Source of the DNA: an uncultured Alphaproteobacteria bacterium
GTDB taxonomy: Bacteria > Pseudomonadota > Alphaproteobacteria > HIMB59 > GCA-002718135
Direction: 5' to 3'
NCBI GenBank assembly: GCA_902620425.1
Contig: CACNHX010000003.1
Location: 71,199-135,198 of the forward strand
DNA: 64,000 bases
The notes under the pieces were generated by a model. The model was given only the letters and a program-made list of their open reading frames with translations, had not been told where the DNA came from and searched no databases. The translations under genes were made by a program, and so were the position numbers. Numbering within the stretch: position 1 is the stretch's first letter; every line of letters starts with the position of its first letter. This document shows positions 19,359 to 26,974 of this stretch, piece by piece.

Positions 19359-20171
19359 ATGAAATTTGAAAGTAATAAAAAATTTTACCGCACAATTTGG
19401 ATTTCGGATACACATCTAGGAACCAGTGGTTGTAAAAGCAAAATGCTTTTAGAATTCTTAGAAGAAACAGATTCAGAATATTTATTTTTAGTAGGCGACA
19501 TTGTAGATGGATGGCGCATGCGTAAGAAAATGTATTGGCCTCAAGAACATAATGATGTGGTTCAAAAAGTTTTAAAAAAAGCGAAAAATGGAACTAAGGT
19601 AGTGCTTATCCCAGGAAATCATGATGAAGTATTAAAAGATTTTACAAATTTTTCCTTTGGAGAAATTTCAATCAAAAATGAAGATACACATCAATTAGCT
19701 GATGGAAGGAAAGTACTGATTACACACGGAGATGAGTTTGATGCTGTGATCATTAATGCAAGATGGTTAGCCAAAGTGGGATCAGCACTTTATGAATATT
19801 TACTAAAGTTAAATAATGTATTTAATTTTATTCGACGAAAGATGGGTTTATCTTACTGGTCACTGTCTCAATATTTAAAAAAGAAAACAAAGCATGCAAC
19901 AAACTTTATTAGTAATTTTGAGTTTGCTGTATCTGATAGGGCAAGAAGAGAAAATGCCGATGTCGTTGTGTGCGGGCATATACATAGACCTGAAATAAAG
20001 GAATTAAATGGTGTTCTCTATTGTAATGATGGTGACTGGATTGAAAGTTGCACAGCACTCGTTGAAGATGAAATTGGAAATTTATCTATTCTTAATTGGC
20101 CCGAAGAAAGAGAAAAATTAAAATTAATTTCTTTTGAAGAAAGACGAAAAATTAAAGAGGATGCAGCCTAA
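19359..20171 (+). CDS. plcP: PlcP-type metallophosphoesterase (phospholipase C)
   Basis: Calcineurin-fold phosphoesterase of 270 residues, related to UDP-2,3-diacylglucosamine pyrophosphatases (COG2908). Metal ligands are in place: D17 and H19 (SDTHLG), D47 (GDIVDGW), N87/H88/D89 (GNHDE), H123 (THGDEFD) and H207/H209 (CGHIHRP). In marine and rhizobial alphaproteobacteria this subfamily, when followed by a GT4 glycosyltransferase, is PlcP: it strips phosphate head groups from phospholipids under phosphate starvation, leaving diacylglycerol. Here the glycosyltransferase follows with an 11-bp overlap and phoR/pst lies next door, which favours PlcP over LpxH. An LpxH-type role cannot be excluded by sequence alone. 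Confidence 0.8.
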   Translation: MKFESNKKFYRTIWISDTHLGTSGCKSKMLLEFLEETDSEYLFLVGDIVDGWRMRKKMYWPQEHNDVVQKVLKKAKNGTKVVLIPGNHDEVLKDFTNFSFGEISIKNEDTHQLADGRKVLITHGDEFDAVIINARWLAKVGSALYEYLLKLNNVFNFIRRKMGLSYWSLSQYLKKKTKHATNFISNFEFAVSDRARRENADVVVCGHIHRPEIKELNGVLYCNDGDWIESCTALVEDEIGNLSILNWPEEREKLKLISFEERRKIKEDAA

Positions 20172-21162
20172 AAAAATCGCGTTAATTAGTGATGCGTGGG
20201 TTCCTCAGGTAAATGGCGTAGTTACGACATTTCAAAGCGTTATACCTATTCTAGAAAAAAAAGGTTTTGAAATTAAAATATTACATCCTGAGATGTTTAA
20301 TAATTTTAGTTATCCTTGGTATAAAGAAATAAAAATTTCTTACAATACTAAAAAAGTTACTGAAAAATTTTTTAAAGAATTTAATCCGGATATTGTTCAT
20401 ATAATGACTGAAGGTCCGGTAGGTTTTGCTGGTCGTAAGTACTGTCTTAAAAATAAACTACAATACACTTCTTCCTTTCACACCCGTTTTCCTGACTACA
20501 TTAAGCAAAGAGCTTTTATCCCAAAGAGATTTACATACTCCATATTAAGAAGACTACATAGTGATTCAGAAAGAGTTCTTGTTCCATCAGTTTCAATGCT
20601 AAATGAGTTAAAAAAATATAATTTTAAAAATTTAGTAGTTTGGAATAGAGGTGTTGATACAGAATTATTTAATCCAAATAAAAGAGACACAAACAGTAAA
20701 GATAGGCAACTGACTTATGTTGGTAGAGTAGCAATTGAAAAAAATATTGAAGAATTTTTAAAACTTAAAGGAAATTATAATAAAACTGTTGTGGGTGATG
20801 GTCCCGAATTACAAAAATATATTAATAAATATCCTGAAATAAATTTTGTCGGTGTAAAAACTGGAGATGAACTAGCGAAATATTATGCAAACGCAGATGT
20901 ATTTGTCTTTCCTTCTAAAACAGACACTTTAGGAAATGTAATACTTGAAGCATTGGCTAGTGGAACACCAATTGCTGCATATCCAGTAACCGGGCCCATA
21001 GATGTGTTAACAGATGAAAAGATTAACACTTTAGATAATAACTTGTTACAATCAGTTAAGAAGGCACTTAAAGTAAAAAGAGTTGATTGTAGAAATTTTA
21101 CTCTTAAATTAACTTGGGACAAATGTGTGAATGAATTTTTAGAATTCATGGTAAACGTTTAG
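20161..21162 (+). CDS. GT4 glycosyltransferase, Agt-like glycolipid synthase
   Basis: Family 4 retaining glycosyltransferase of 333 residues. The N-terminal acceptor half begins KKIALISDAWVPQVNGVVTTFQ, as in MgtA-type diacylglycerol glycosyltransferases, and the C-terminal nucleotide-sugar half carries the VFPSKTDTLGNVILEALASGTP motif with the two donor-binding glutamates' region. The ATG at 20161 is chosen because the family starts here and it overlaps the plcP stop by 11 bp; a TTG further upstream is less likely. With PlcP it would turn diacylglycerol into glucosyl- or glucuronosyl-diacylglycerol, sparing phosphorus. The sugar is not deducible. Confidence 0.8.
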   Translation: MQPKKIALISDAWVPQVNGVVTTFQSVIPILEKKGFEIKILHPEMFNNFSYPWYKEIKISYNTKKVTEKFFKEFNPDIVHIMTEGPVGFAGRKYCLKNKLQYTSSFHTRFPDYIKQRAFIPKRFTYSILRRLHSDSERVLVPSVSMLNELKKYNFKNLVVWNRGVDTELFNPNKRDTNSKDRQLTYVGRVAIEKNIEEFLKLKGNYNKTVVGDGPELQKYINKYPEINFVGVKTGDELAKYYANADVFVFPSKTDTLGNVILEALASGTPIAAYPVTGPIDVLTDEKINTLDNNLLQSVKKALKVKRVDCRNFTLKLTWDKCVNEFLEFMVNV

Positions 21163-21182
21163 TTATTTAGGGTAATTTGATA

Positions 21183-21839
21183 GTGACATTTTCTTTAAGA
21201 CAAAAAATACTAGCAGAATTTATCGGGACATATTTTCTTGTACTAACAGTTGTAGGTAGTGGAATTATGGGAGAGTTAATGTCAAATGACCTTGGTATAA
21301 TATTACTAGGAAACACTATCGCAACAGGTGCCATTTTATATGTAATTATTTCTATGTTTATTAATATCTCAGGAGCGTACTTTAATCCTGCTGTTGTATT
21401 AAGTGATATTATCCAAAAAAATATTCCTATTAATTACGGAATAATTTTTATTATTACTCAGATTATTGCTGCTATATTTGGTTGTTTAACTGCAAATTGG
21501 TATTTTGAATATCCTATAATTGAATGGTCACTCAATGAAAGAGTTGGGGTATTTAAATTCTTTTCAGAAATAATTGCAACTGTTGGATTATTATTAACTA
21601 TTTTTATATTAAAAGAGGTAAACAAGGAAAGAATAGCTATTGGTGTAGCTCTATTTATTACCGCAGGATATTGGTTTACTTCATCAACAAGTTTTGCAAA
21701 TCCAGCAGTAACTATAGGAAGAATGTTTACAGATAGCTTTAGTGGGATAAGTCCATCAAGTGTTCTAGGTTTTATTTTAGCTCAGATTATTGGTGCTCTT
21801 ATTGCTACAGTTATTGTTAGATTGTTTTTTAAAAATTAG
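21183..21839 (+). CDS. MIP-family aquaporin / aquaglyceroporin
   Basis: Inner-membrane channel of about 218 residues with six hydrophobic helices and two re-entrant loops bearing the family NPA boxes (SGAYFNPAV and FANPAV). The second box is followed by GRMF rather than the usual strongly conserved arginine context NPAR; the Arg is present two residues later, so selectivity may be altered. Start is GTG at 21183 (or TTG at 21177, both after an AGGG sequence). It follows agt by about 20 bp and is likely in the plcP-agt transcript. In rhizobia AqpS of this family exports arsenite and pairs with ArsC, which here lies about 3.7 kb away; water or glycerol transport is the alternative. Confidence 0.8.
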   Translation: MTFSLRQKILAEFIGTYFLVLTVVGSGIMGELMSNDLGIILLGNTIATGAILYVIISMFINISGAYFNPAVVLSDIIQKNIPINYGIIFIITQIIAAIFGCLTANWYFEYPIIEWSLNERVGVFKFFSEIIATVGLLLTIFILKEVNKERIAIGVALFITAGYWFTSSTSFANPAVTIGRMFTDSFSGISPSSVLGFILAQIIGALIATVIVRLFFKN

Positions 21840-22741
21840 TTCAACATATTGTACAAGTAGCCTTCACGGATTCCATATCTTACAAAAATAATATTTTTAA
21901 TGTTATAAAATGAAGCAAGGCTAAATAAAATATATGTAGATAATTTTAATTTATCTAATCGATTGGGTTGGACAACATTCAATTTTTGAATTTGTTTTTT
22001 TTCCATAGAGTATAATTTGTGATAAAATATTTCTAACTCTGAAAATGGTATCATGTACCCATGTAATTTATTTTTCTTGATTCCATTTAGGTGCAAATGA
22101 AGTTTTGCAAGATTGCGCCACATGCCTCCAATAACATAAATATTTCCTACGTTTTTAGAAAATTTAAGAGATTGGTTTTTAAATTTAGAAAATAAAAAAT
22201 TATCAAATTTAATTTTAGTAGTTTTGTACATATCAGATTCACTTCTTAAGATGCCAATTTTTAAACTTTTAGTTTCAAGTATGTTTTCATTTTTTATAGT
22301 ACTAAGTTCTAAACTTCCACCTCCCAAGTCAGCAACTAAACCGATTGGATTTTTTATTGAACTAATTACACCTAGGGATCCGCATTTAGCCTCATTTTTT
22401 GGTGAGAGCACTTCTACTCTAACTGACTTTTTTTTCTTGAAGGGTTCAATAATTTCTTTTCCATTTATTGTTTCACGAATTGCGGCCGTTGCAATCATAT
22501 GAATATCTGAGGACTCATAATCTTTTGCAATCTTAATATATTCTTCTAAGCATTTTATAGCTTCTTTTATTTTTATCGATGGGAGTTTACCTATTTTAAT
22601 ACTTTCACCTAATTTTAAGAATTCTCTTTTTTGATAAAGTATTGGAAAAGGATGAATAGCTTGCGCGTATATAACTAGTCTAAATGTATTAGAGCCTAGA
22701 TCAATAACTGTTATGGGATTTTTATTTTTCTTTTTAGCCAT
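21836..22741 (-). CDS. Ppx/GppA phosphatase family protein
   Basis: A 301-residue ASKHA-fold phosphatase. VIDLGSNTFRLVIY at the start, the ATAAIRE motif and the ADLGGGSLEL motif are the phosphate-binding signatures of exopolyphosphatase/guanosine pentaphosphatase. Only the two N-terminal domains are present, the HD-like C-terminal part of E. coli Ppx being absent, as is usual in alphaproteobacteria. Co-location with ppk favours polyphosphate hydrolysis, but pppGpp hydrolysis is equally possible. It converges on the aquaporin with a 4-bp stop overlap and diverges from sixA. Confidence 0.88.
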   Translation of the reverse strand: MAKKKNKNPITVIDLGSNTFRLVIYAQAIHPFPILYQKREFLKLGESIKIGKLPSIKIKEAIKCLEEYIKIAKDYESSDIHMIATAAIRETINGKEIIEPFKKKKSVRVEVLSPKNEAKCGSLGVISSIKNPIGLVADLGGGSLELSTIKNENILETKSLKIGILRSESDMYKTTKIKFDNFLFSKFKNQSLKFSKNVGNIYVIGGMWRNLAKLHLHLNGIKKNKLHGYMIPFSELEIFYHKLYSMEKKQIQKLNVVQPNRLDKLKLSTYILFSLASFYNIKNIIFVRYGIREGYLYNMLN

Positions 22742-22773
22742 GGAAATGTATACATCTAAAGTATTAAACTCGA

Positions 22774-23232
22774 ATGCTACAAGTCTATTTATTACGTCAC
22801 GCCAAATCTAGTTGGGATAATTTAGAACTTGATGACATTGATAGGCCGCTAAATAAAAGAGGTATGAGAAATGCAAAACAATTTTCTAAAATATTAGATA
22901 AAAGAAAATTTCAAATTGGTCAGATAATATGTTCTCCTTCTAAAAGAACAACTAGCACATATAATATAATTTCTAATTCATTTGATCGCTCAGTAAAATT
23001 TACAATTGATAACGATATTTACGAATGCCCACCAAATATACTTGTAAGCAAAATTAAAAAATTAAAAAAAAATACTCTTATCATTGGACACAACCCTAGT
23101 TTGATAGAGTCAATTAATATTTTATGTAATTCAAATATTGAACATTTTCCAACCTGTGCTTTTGCTATAATATCCTTTAAAAATAGCTGGACTATTGATA
23201 AAATTTTAAAACCAAAAAATAAAAATTATTAA
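22774..23232 (+). CDS. SixA-like histidine phosphatase
   Basis: Phosphoglycerate-mutase-type phosphatase of 152 residues. The RHAKSSW motif (phospho-His intermediate, His9) and a second catalytic His in IIGHNPSL are present, together with RPLNKRGMRNA that typifies SixA proteins. SixA removes phosphate from phosphohistidine in E. coli phosphorelays and nitrogen PTS. Here it lies directly before ppk, whose mechanism uses a phosphohistidine. A link between the two is a guess. It is divergent from the Ppx gene with 32 bp between starts. Confidence 0.82.
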   Translation: MLQVYLLRHAKSSWDNLELDDIDRPLNKRGMRNAKQFSKILDKRKFQIGQIICSPSKRTTSTYNIISNSFDRSVKFTIDNDIYECPPNILVSKIKKLKKNTLIIGHNPSLIESINILCNSNIEHFPTCAFAIISFKNSWTIDKILKPKNKNY

Positions 23233-23292
23233 AGAAATATGAATTTTTTATGAACATGTTTTTTTTATACCTAAAAAATATAAAAAAAAATT

Positions 23293-25398
23293 ATGTTAAA
23301 AAAAAATACCGCTTATAACTATGCAAACAGGGAATTGTCTTGGCTAAAATTCAATGAAAGAGTCTTAAGTCAGACATCTGATAGTAAAATTCCACTTTTA
23401 GAAAGGGTTAGATTTTTATCAATAGCATTCTCTAATTTAGATGAATTTTTTATGGTTAGAGTAGCAGGATTGAATGTTCAAAAATTTTCACGAAATAAAA
23501 GTTTTGATGGATTAACACCACAACAACAACTCAAGCTGATAGATAAAGAAACATCGAAGATGATTTCAAATATAAAATCAATATGGATAGATTTACTAAG
23601 AGAGCTTTCAGAAAACAAAATCCATATAGATGTAGAAAAAACACTGAAAACAAAAGATAAAACATTTATTAAAAATTATTTAGAAGAAAATAATTGGGGG
23701 GTTTTAACGCCAATTATTATTGATCCATCTCACCCATTTCCTTTTATACCAAATAAAGAAACAACCTTAGTATGTCGTTTAATGAATAATAAAAAAACTT
23801 TTTATGGAATACTAAGAGTGCCAGAGGGATTAGAAAAATTTATTAAATTACCTGGTAAAAAAACACGTTTTGTATCTATGGAGACAGCCCTACTTATTTC
23901 TTTAAAAGAAATTTTCCAGTGTGATAGGGTTTTGGATAAAGGTGTTTTTAGACCAATTAGGAATAGTGAATTAGAATTAGGAGGTGAAGGAGAAGATTTA
24001 TTTTTAGTATTTCAAAAAGCTATTTTTGAGAGAAGAAGACAAGAGGTAATAAGAATTGATTTTGATGAAAGTATATCTAGTCACTTAATTAAATTCATAA
24101 ATAAAAAACTTAACTATAAGGATGTAAATACATATAAACTGCCAATACCCGTTAATCTTTCGAGTATAGAGTCAATTTTTTTGAAAGATTTTAAAAAATT
24201 ATTTTTTCCAAAATTTAAGGTACGATTTCCTGAAAGAATTAAAGATTTTAAAAATGATTATTTTAAAGCAATAGCTAATAAAGATATTGTTATTCATCAC
24301 CCTTTTGAATCTTTTGAAGTAGTGACGCAGTTTATTGATCAAGCTGCAGATGATCCAAAAGTCTTATCAATAAAACATACTTTATATCGAACTACTGATG
24401 ACTCACCAATAGAAGCAAGTTTAGTTAGAGCAGCACAAAAAGGAAAATTAGTAACTGTCATTATAGAGTTGCAAGCACGTTTTGATGAAGAGCGTAACTT
24501 AAAATGGGCAAAAGAATTAGAATTAGCTGGAGCGCAAGTTGTTTTTGGCAATATTGATATGAAAACTCATGCAAAAATTACACTTGTAACAAGGAAGCAA
24601 ATGAATTCTGTTGTAAATTACGCACATTATGGAACAGGTAATTATCACCCGAGAAATGCAAGAGTTTATATGGATTTATCTTACTTCACCTGTGACAAAA
24701 CATTAACAAATGATGCTGCAAAAATGTTTAATTATTTAACTAGTTATTCAGAACCAACCACAATAAAAAAAATAGTATATTCTCCAATAACTGCAAGAAA
24801 CAAATTAAATGAACTAATTAGAAATGAAATTACAAATGCTGGAAAAAATAAACCATCTGGAATAGTTTGTAAGTGTAATGCTCTTGTTGATAAACAAATT
24901 ATTGATGAATTTTATAAAGCATCTCAAAAAAATGTAAAAATTGAATTGTTAATAAGAGGAATTTGCTCTCTAATACCTGGTAAAGAAAATCTATCAGAAA
25001 ATATAGTTGTTAAAAGTATAATTGGTCGTTTTTTAGAACATACGAGAATATATTGTTTTTATAACGGTCATAAATTCCCTCATAGAAAAAATATCTTGTT
25101 TATTTCTTCTGCCGATTTAATGCAAAGAAATCTAGATAGGCGGGTTGAAACATTTATTCCTATTGAAAATGAAACTGTACATGAACAAATATTAAATCAG
25201 ATCTTAATTGCCAGTATGACAGATAATACAAATTCTTGGCAAATGTTAAGTAATGGCAATTATCAGAAAAAAGAAATATCAAGCAAAGAGAAAAAATTTT
25301 CCTCTCACAATTTTTTTATCAAAAATCCAAGCTTGTCTGGGAGGGGTTCAGCAAAACTCAAATCTAGAGCTAAGTCTAATTTAAAAATTAGAAAATAG
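23293..25398 (+). CDS. ppk: polyphosphate kinase 1
   Basis: Ppk1 reversibly makes inorganic polyphosphate from ATP. The 701-residue protein has all four domains. NRELSWLKFNERVL opens the N domain, KHTLYRT and the KTHAKITLVTR histidine (the autophosphorylated His) lie in the C1 domain, and HYGTGNYHPRNARVY and the second active-site His in FLEHTRIYCF follow. Length is standard. The last about 35 residues are basic and repetitive. With the Ppx-like and SixA-like genes it makes a polyphosphate storage module inside the phosphorus island. Confidence 0.97.
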   Translation: MLKKNTAYNYANRELSWLKFNERVLSQTSDSKIPLLERVRFLSIAFSNLDEFFMVRVAGLNVQKFSRNKSFDGLTPQQQLKLIDKETSKMISNIKSIWIDLLRELSENKIHIDVEKTLKTKDKTFIKNYLEENNWGVLTPIIIDPSHPFPFIPNKETTLVCRLMNNKKTFYGILRVPEGLEKFIKLPGKKTRFVSMETALLISLKEIFQCDRVLDKGVFRPIRNSELELGGEGEDLFLVFQKAIFERRRQEVIRIDFDESISSHLIKFINKKLNYKDVNTYKLPIPVNLSSIESIFLKDFKKLFFPKFKVRFPERIKDFKNDYFKAIANKDIVIHHPFESFEVVTQFIDQAADDPKVLSIKHTLYRTTDDSPIEASLVRAAQKGKLVTVIIELQARFDEERNLKWAKELELAGAQVVFGNIDMKTHAKITLVTRKQMNSVVNYAHYGTGNYHPRNARVYMDLSYFTCDKTLTNDAAKMFNYLTSYSEPTTIKKIVYSPITARNKLNELIRNEITNAGKNKPSGIVCKCNALVDKQIIDEFYKASQKNVKIELLIRGICSLIPGKENLSENIVVKSIIGRFLEHTRIYCFYNGHKFPHRKNILFISSADLMQRNLDRRVETFIPIENETVHEQILNQILIASMTDNTNSWQMLSNGNYQKKEISSKEKKFSSHNFFIKNPSLSGRGSAKLKSRAKSNLKIRK

Positions 25399-25407
25399 AA
25401 TTTAATC

Positions 25408-25456
25408 CCACTCACAATAATTGGACATAAGCAGGAAGAAATAATACTGTGAGTGG
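25408..25456. repeat. 9-bp inverted repeat with 31-base loop between ppk and arsC-like
   Basis: CCACTCACA (25408-25416) and its exact complement TGTGAGTGG (25448-25456) frame a 31-base loop in the 140-bp space between convergent genes. The arms are GC-rich for this genome. A T-rich stretch follows on the plus strand, so it could end ppk transcription, but the loop is too long for a typical intrinsic terminator. A small structured RNA or a protein-binding site is possible. The remainder of the gap shows nothing I recognise. Confidence 0.5.
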
Positions 25457-25538
25457 TAAAAAGTATTTAAATTTTATTTTTTACAGACGTATTAATAGAA
25501 TATTAAATTTTTATAAATTAAACTAATATTTAAATTTA

Positions 25539-25958
25539 TTAGTTTTCAAATAAATTTTTTAGTTCTTTCAATTTAATAAAAATTGAGTCTCTTACTTCTC
25601 TAAATTTATCTAATTGGTTTGAACTAAAATGATCTGATGCTGGATCATCAAATGGTATTGAAAATATCTGAGCTTTGGAATTTAAAACTGGACATACCTC
25701 TTCTTTACAAAGCGTAAAAACGGTATTTAATTCATCTCTAAATTTTTTGTCTAAACTTTCAAAATCTTTTGAATAATGTTTTGATATATCAATATCGATT
25801 TCACCCATAACCTCGATAGCATTAGGATTAACTTCTTTGGGCACTGATCCTGCACTTTGAATAATACAATTAGGATATAATTTTTTTGCAATTCCTTCAG
25901 CCATTTGACTTCTTGCTGAATTAGCAACACACATAAAAAGAATATTTTTATTTTTCAT
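25539..25958 (-). CDS. low-molecular-weight phosphatase-type arsenate reductase
   Basis: A 139-residue ArsC-type protein. The P-loop CVANSAR (Cys10-Arg16, CX5R) and the acidic PFDDPAS loop (catalytic Asp near 105) are intact. A second cysteine pair, Cys84 and Cys89, stands where thioredoxin-linked arsenate reductases carry their redox relay, although here the pair is separated by 4 residues rather than the usual 6 or so. This pair argues for arsenate reduction over a plain tyrosine phosphatase. Placement among phosphate uptake genes fits, since arsenate enters through Pst and PiT. The start overlaps the small membrane gene by 4 bp. Confidence 0.78.
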   Translation of the reverse strand: MKNKNILFMCVANSARSQMAEGIAKKLYPNCIIQSAGSVPKEVNPNAIEVMGEIDIDISKHYSKDFESLDKKFRDELNTVFTLCKEEVCPVLNSKAQIFSIPFDDPASDHFSSNQLDKFREVRDSIFIKLKELKNLFEN

Positions 25959-26182
25959 GTTAGCAAATAAATATATCCAAAAATAAATAGTGGGAGTTGT
26001 AAACCAAAGTTTGTGAGCAGAGCTCTATCTTTTGTCATATAACCAACAATTGACCAACCAACAGCACCTGTACCGTGAATAATTATGTTAATTGGATACG
26101 CATTTAAATTGGTTAATAATATTCCTGATAAAATTAACGCGGTGCTAAACCACTTAATTCTATTAATTGATAAATCTGTCAT
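25955..26182 (-). CDS. small membrane protein of unknown function
   Basis: A 75-residue protein with about three hydrophobic stretches (roughly 12-28, 30-48 and 56-74) and a short polar N-terminus. I do not recognise the family. It overlaps the arsenate-reductase-like gene by 4 bp, so the two are translationally coupled, and it diverges from the Pho-box-bearing DUF47-pit operon. A leader AGGAGA lies 5 bp before its ATG, which supports it as a real gene. A role with the reductase or in phosphate stress is only suggested by position. Confidence 0.65.
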   Translation of the reverse strand: MTDLSINRIKWFSTALILSGILLTNLNAYPINIIIHGTGAVGWSIVGYMTKDRALLTNFGLQLPLFIFGYIYLLT

Positions 26183-26237
26183 ATCTTCTCCTAAATTCTA
26201 TAGATTGCGAATATTACACTTTACTTAAAGATAAAGA

Positions 26238-26266
26238 TATTAATCAAATTGTAACAAAAATTTAAC
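26238..26266 (+). promoter_or_regulatory. candidate Pho box before DUF47-pit
   Basis: Three units TATTAAT, TTGTAAC and ATTTAAC at exact 11-bp spacing. Bases 26247-26265 (AATTGTAACAAAAATTTAA) are identical to the site upstream of phoB. A possible -10, TCTATA, lies near 26291. The box could also serve the divergent small-membrane/arsenate-reductase genes. Confidence 0.7.
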
Positions 26267-26305
26267 ATTTCTTTCTTTTTTTTTGAAAAGTTCTATAAGC
26301 ACGCC

Positions 26306-26968
26306 ATGTTTGGATTAAAAAGTGCATCATTATTTGGTGATACCAAAAAGCTTGAAAGAGAAATTGATGAGTTTGTTGATATTGTCTCTGAAGTGGGCTT
26401 AGTATTTAAATCGATAGTTCCAACTTATCTCAATCATTCCGCCAATGGTAAGTTTGAGGAAATGGTTGAAAAAGTTAAAGAAATGGAAAGTAAGGCCGAC
26501 AAAATTACAAAAGATGTTGAGCATACTCTTTATGAAGAAACACTAATCCCAGATGCAAGAAGTGATGTGTTACGACTTCTAGAACACATCGACGAATTAA
26601 TTGGAATGTACCAAGGAAATTGCTATCACTTCTCTATTCAAAAACCTAATTTTCCAAAAGAATTTCATGAAGATCTAATTGAGTTAACAGAGACTGTTGT
26701 AAATTGTGTTGAGTCACTTTGTTTGACTGTCCGATCATTTTTTAGAGATATTAAATCAGTTAGAGATAATGCTCATAAAGTAACTTTTTATGAAAAAGAA
26801 TCAGATATAAAATTTAGTGCACTTGCAAGAAGAATTTTTGATTCCGAATTACCTCTAGATCAAAAAATGCATCTTCGATATTTTGTAGAGAAGATTGATC
26901 GTATTTGTGATCAAGCAGAAGACATAGCTGACGAGGTTCAAATTTACGCTATTAAACGCTCCGTTTAA
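26306..26968 (+). CDS. DUF47 / PhoU-like Pit accessory protein
   Basis: Cytoplasmic helical protein of 220 residues in the TIGR00153/DUF47 family, distantly related to PhoU. It has metal-site type sequences such as LLEHIDELIGMYQG and FVEKIDRICDQAEDIADEV. Members are found next to PiT phosphate permeases and are thought to control them. Here the pit gene follows after 6 bp, so the two form one operon driven from the upstream Pho-box-like site. Confidence 0.9.
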   Translation: MFGLKSASLFGDTKKLEREIDEFVDIVSEVGLVFKSIVPTYLNHSANGKFEEMVEKVKEMESKADKITKDVEHTLYEETLIPDARSDVLRLLEHIDELIGMYQGNCYHFSIQKPNFPKEFHEDLIELTETVVNCVESLCLTVRSFFRDIKSVRDNAHKVTFYEKESDIKFSALARRIFDSELPLDQKMHLRYFVEKIDRICDQAEDIADEVQIYAIKRSV

Positions 26969-26974
26969 TTTTCA

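Noticed and set aside
18804..19413. A longer SET-domain protein starting at 19413
   Set aside because: The first 47 residues resemble no SET protein, are hydrophobic by AT-richness, and would overlap the divergent plcP start.
19359..20171. Naming the metallophosphoesterase lpxH
   Set aside because: The overlap with a GT4 glycosyltransferase and the adjacent Pho sensor fit PlcP better; LpxH is kept only as an alternative.
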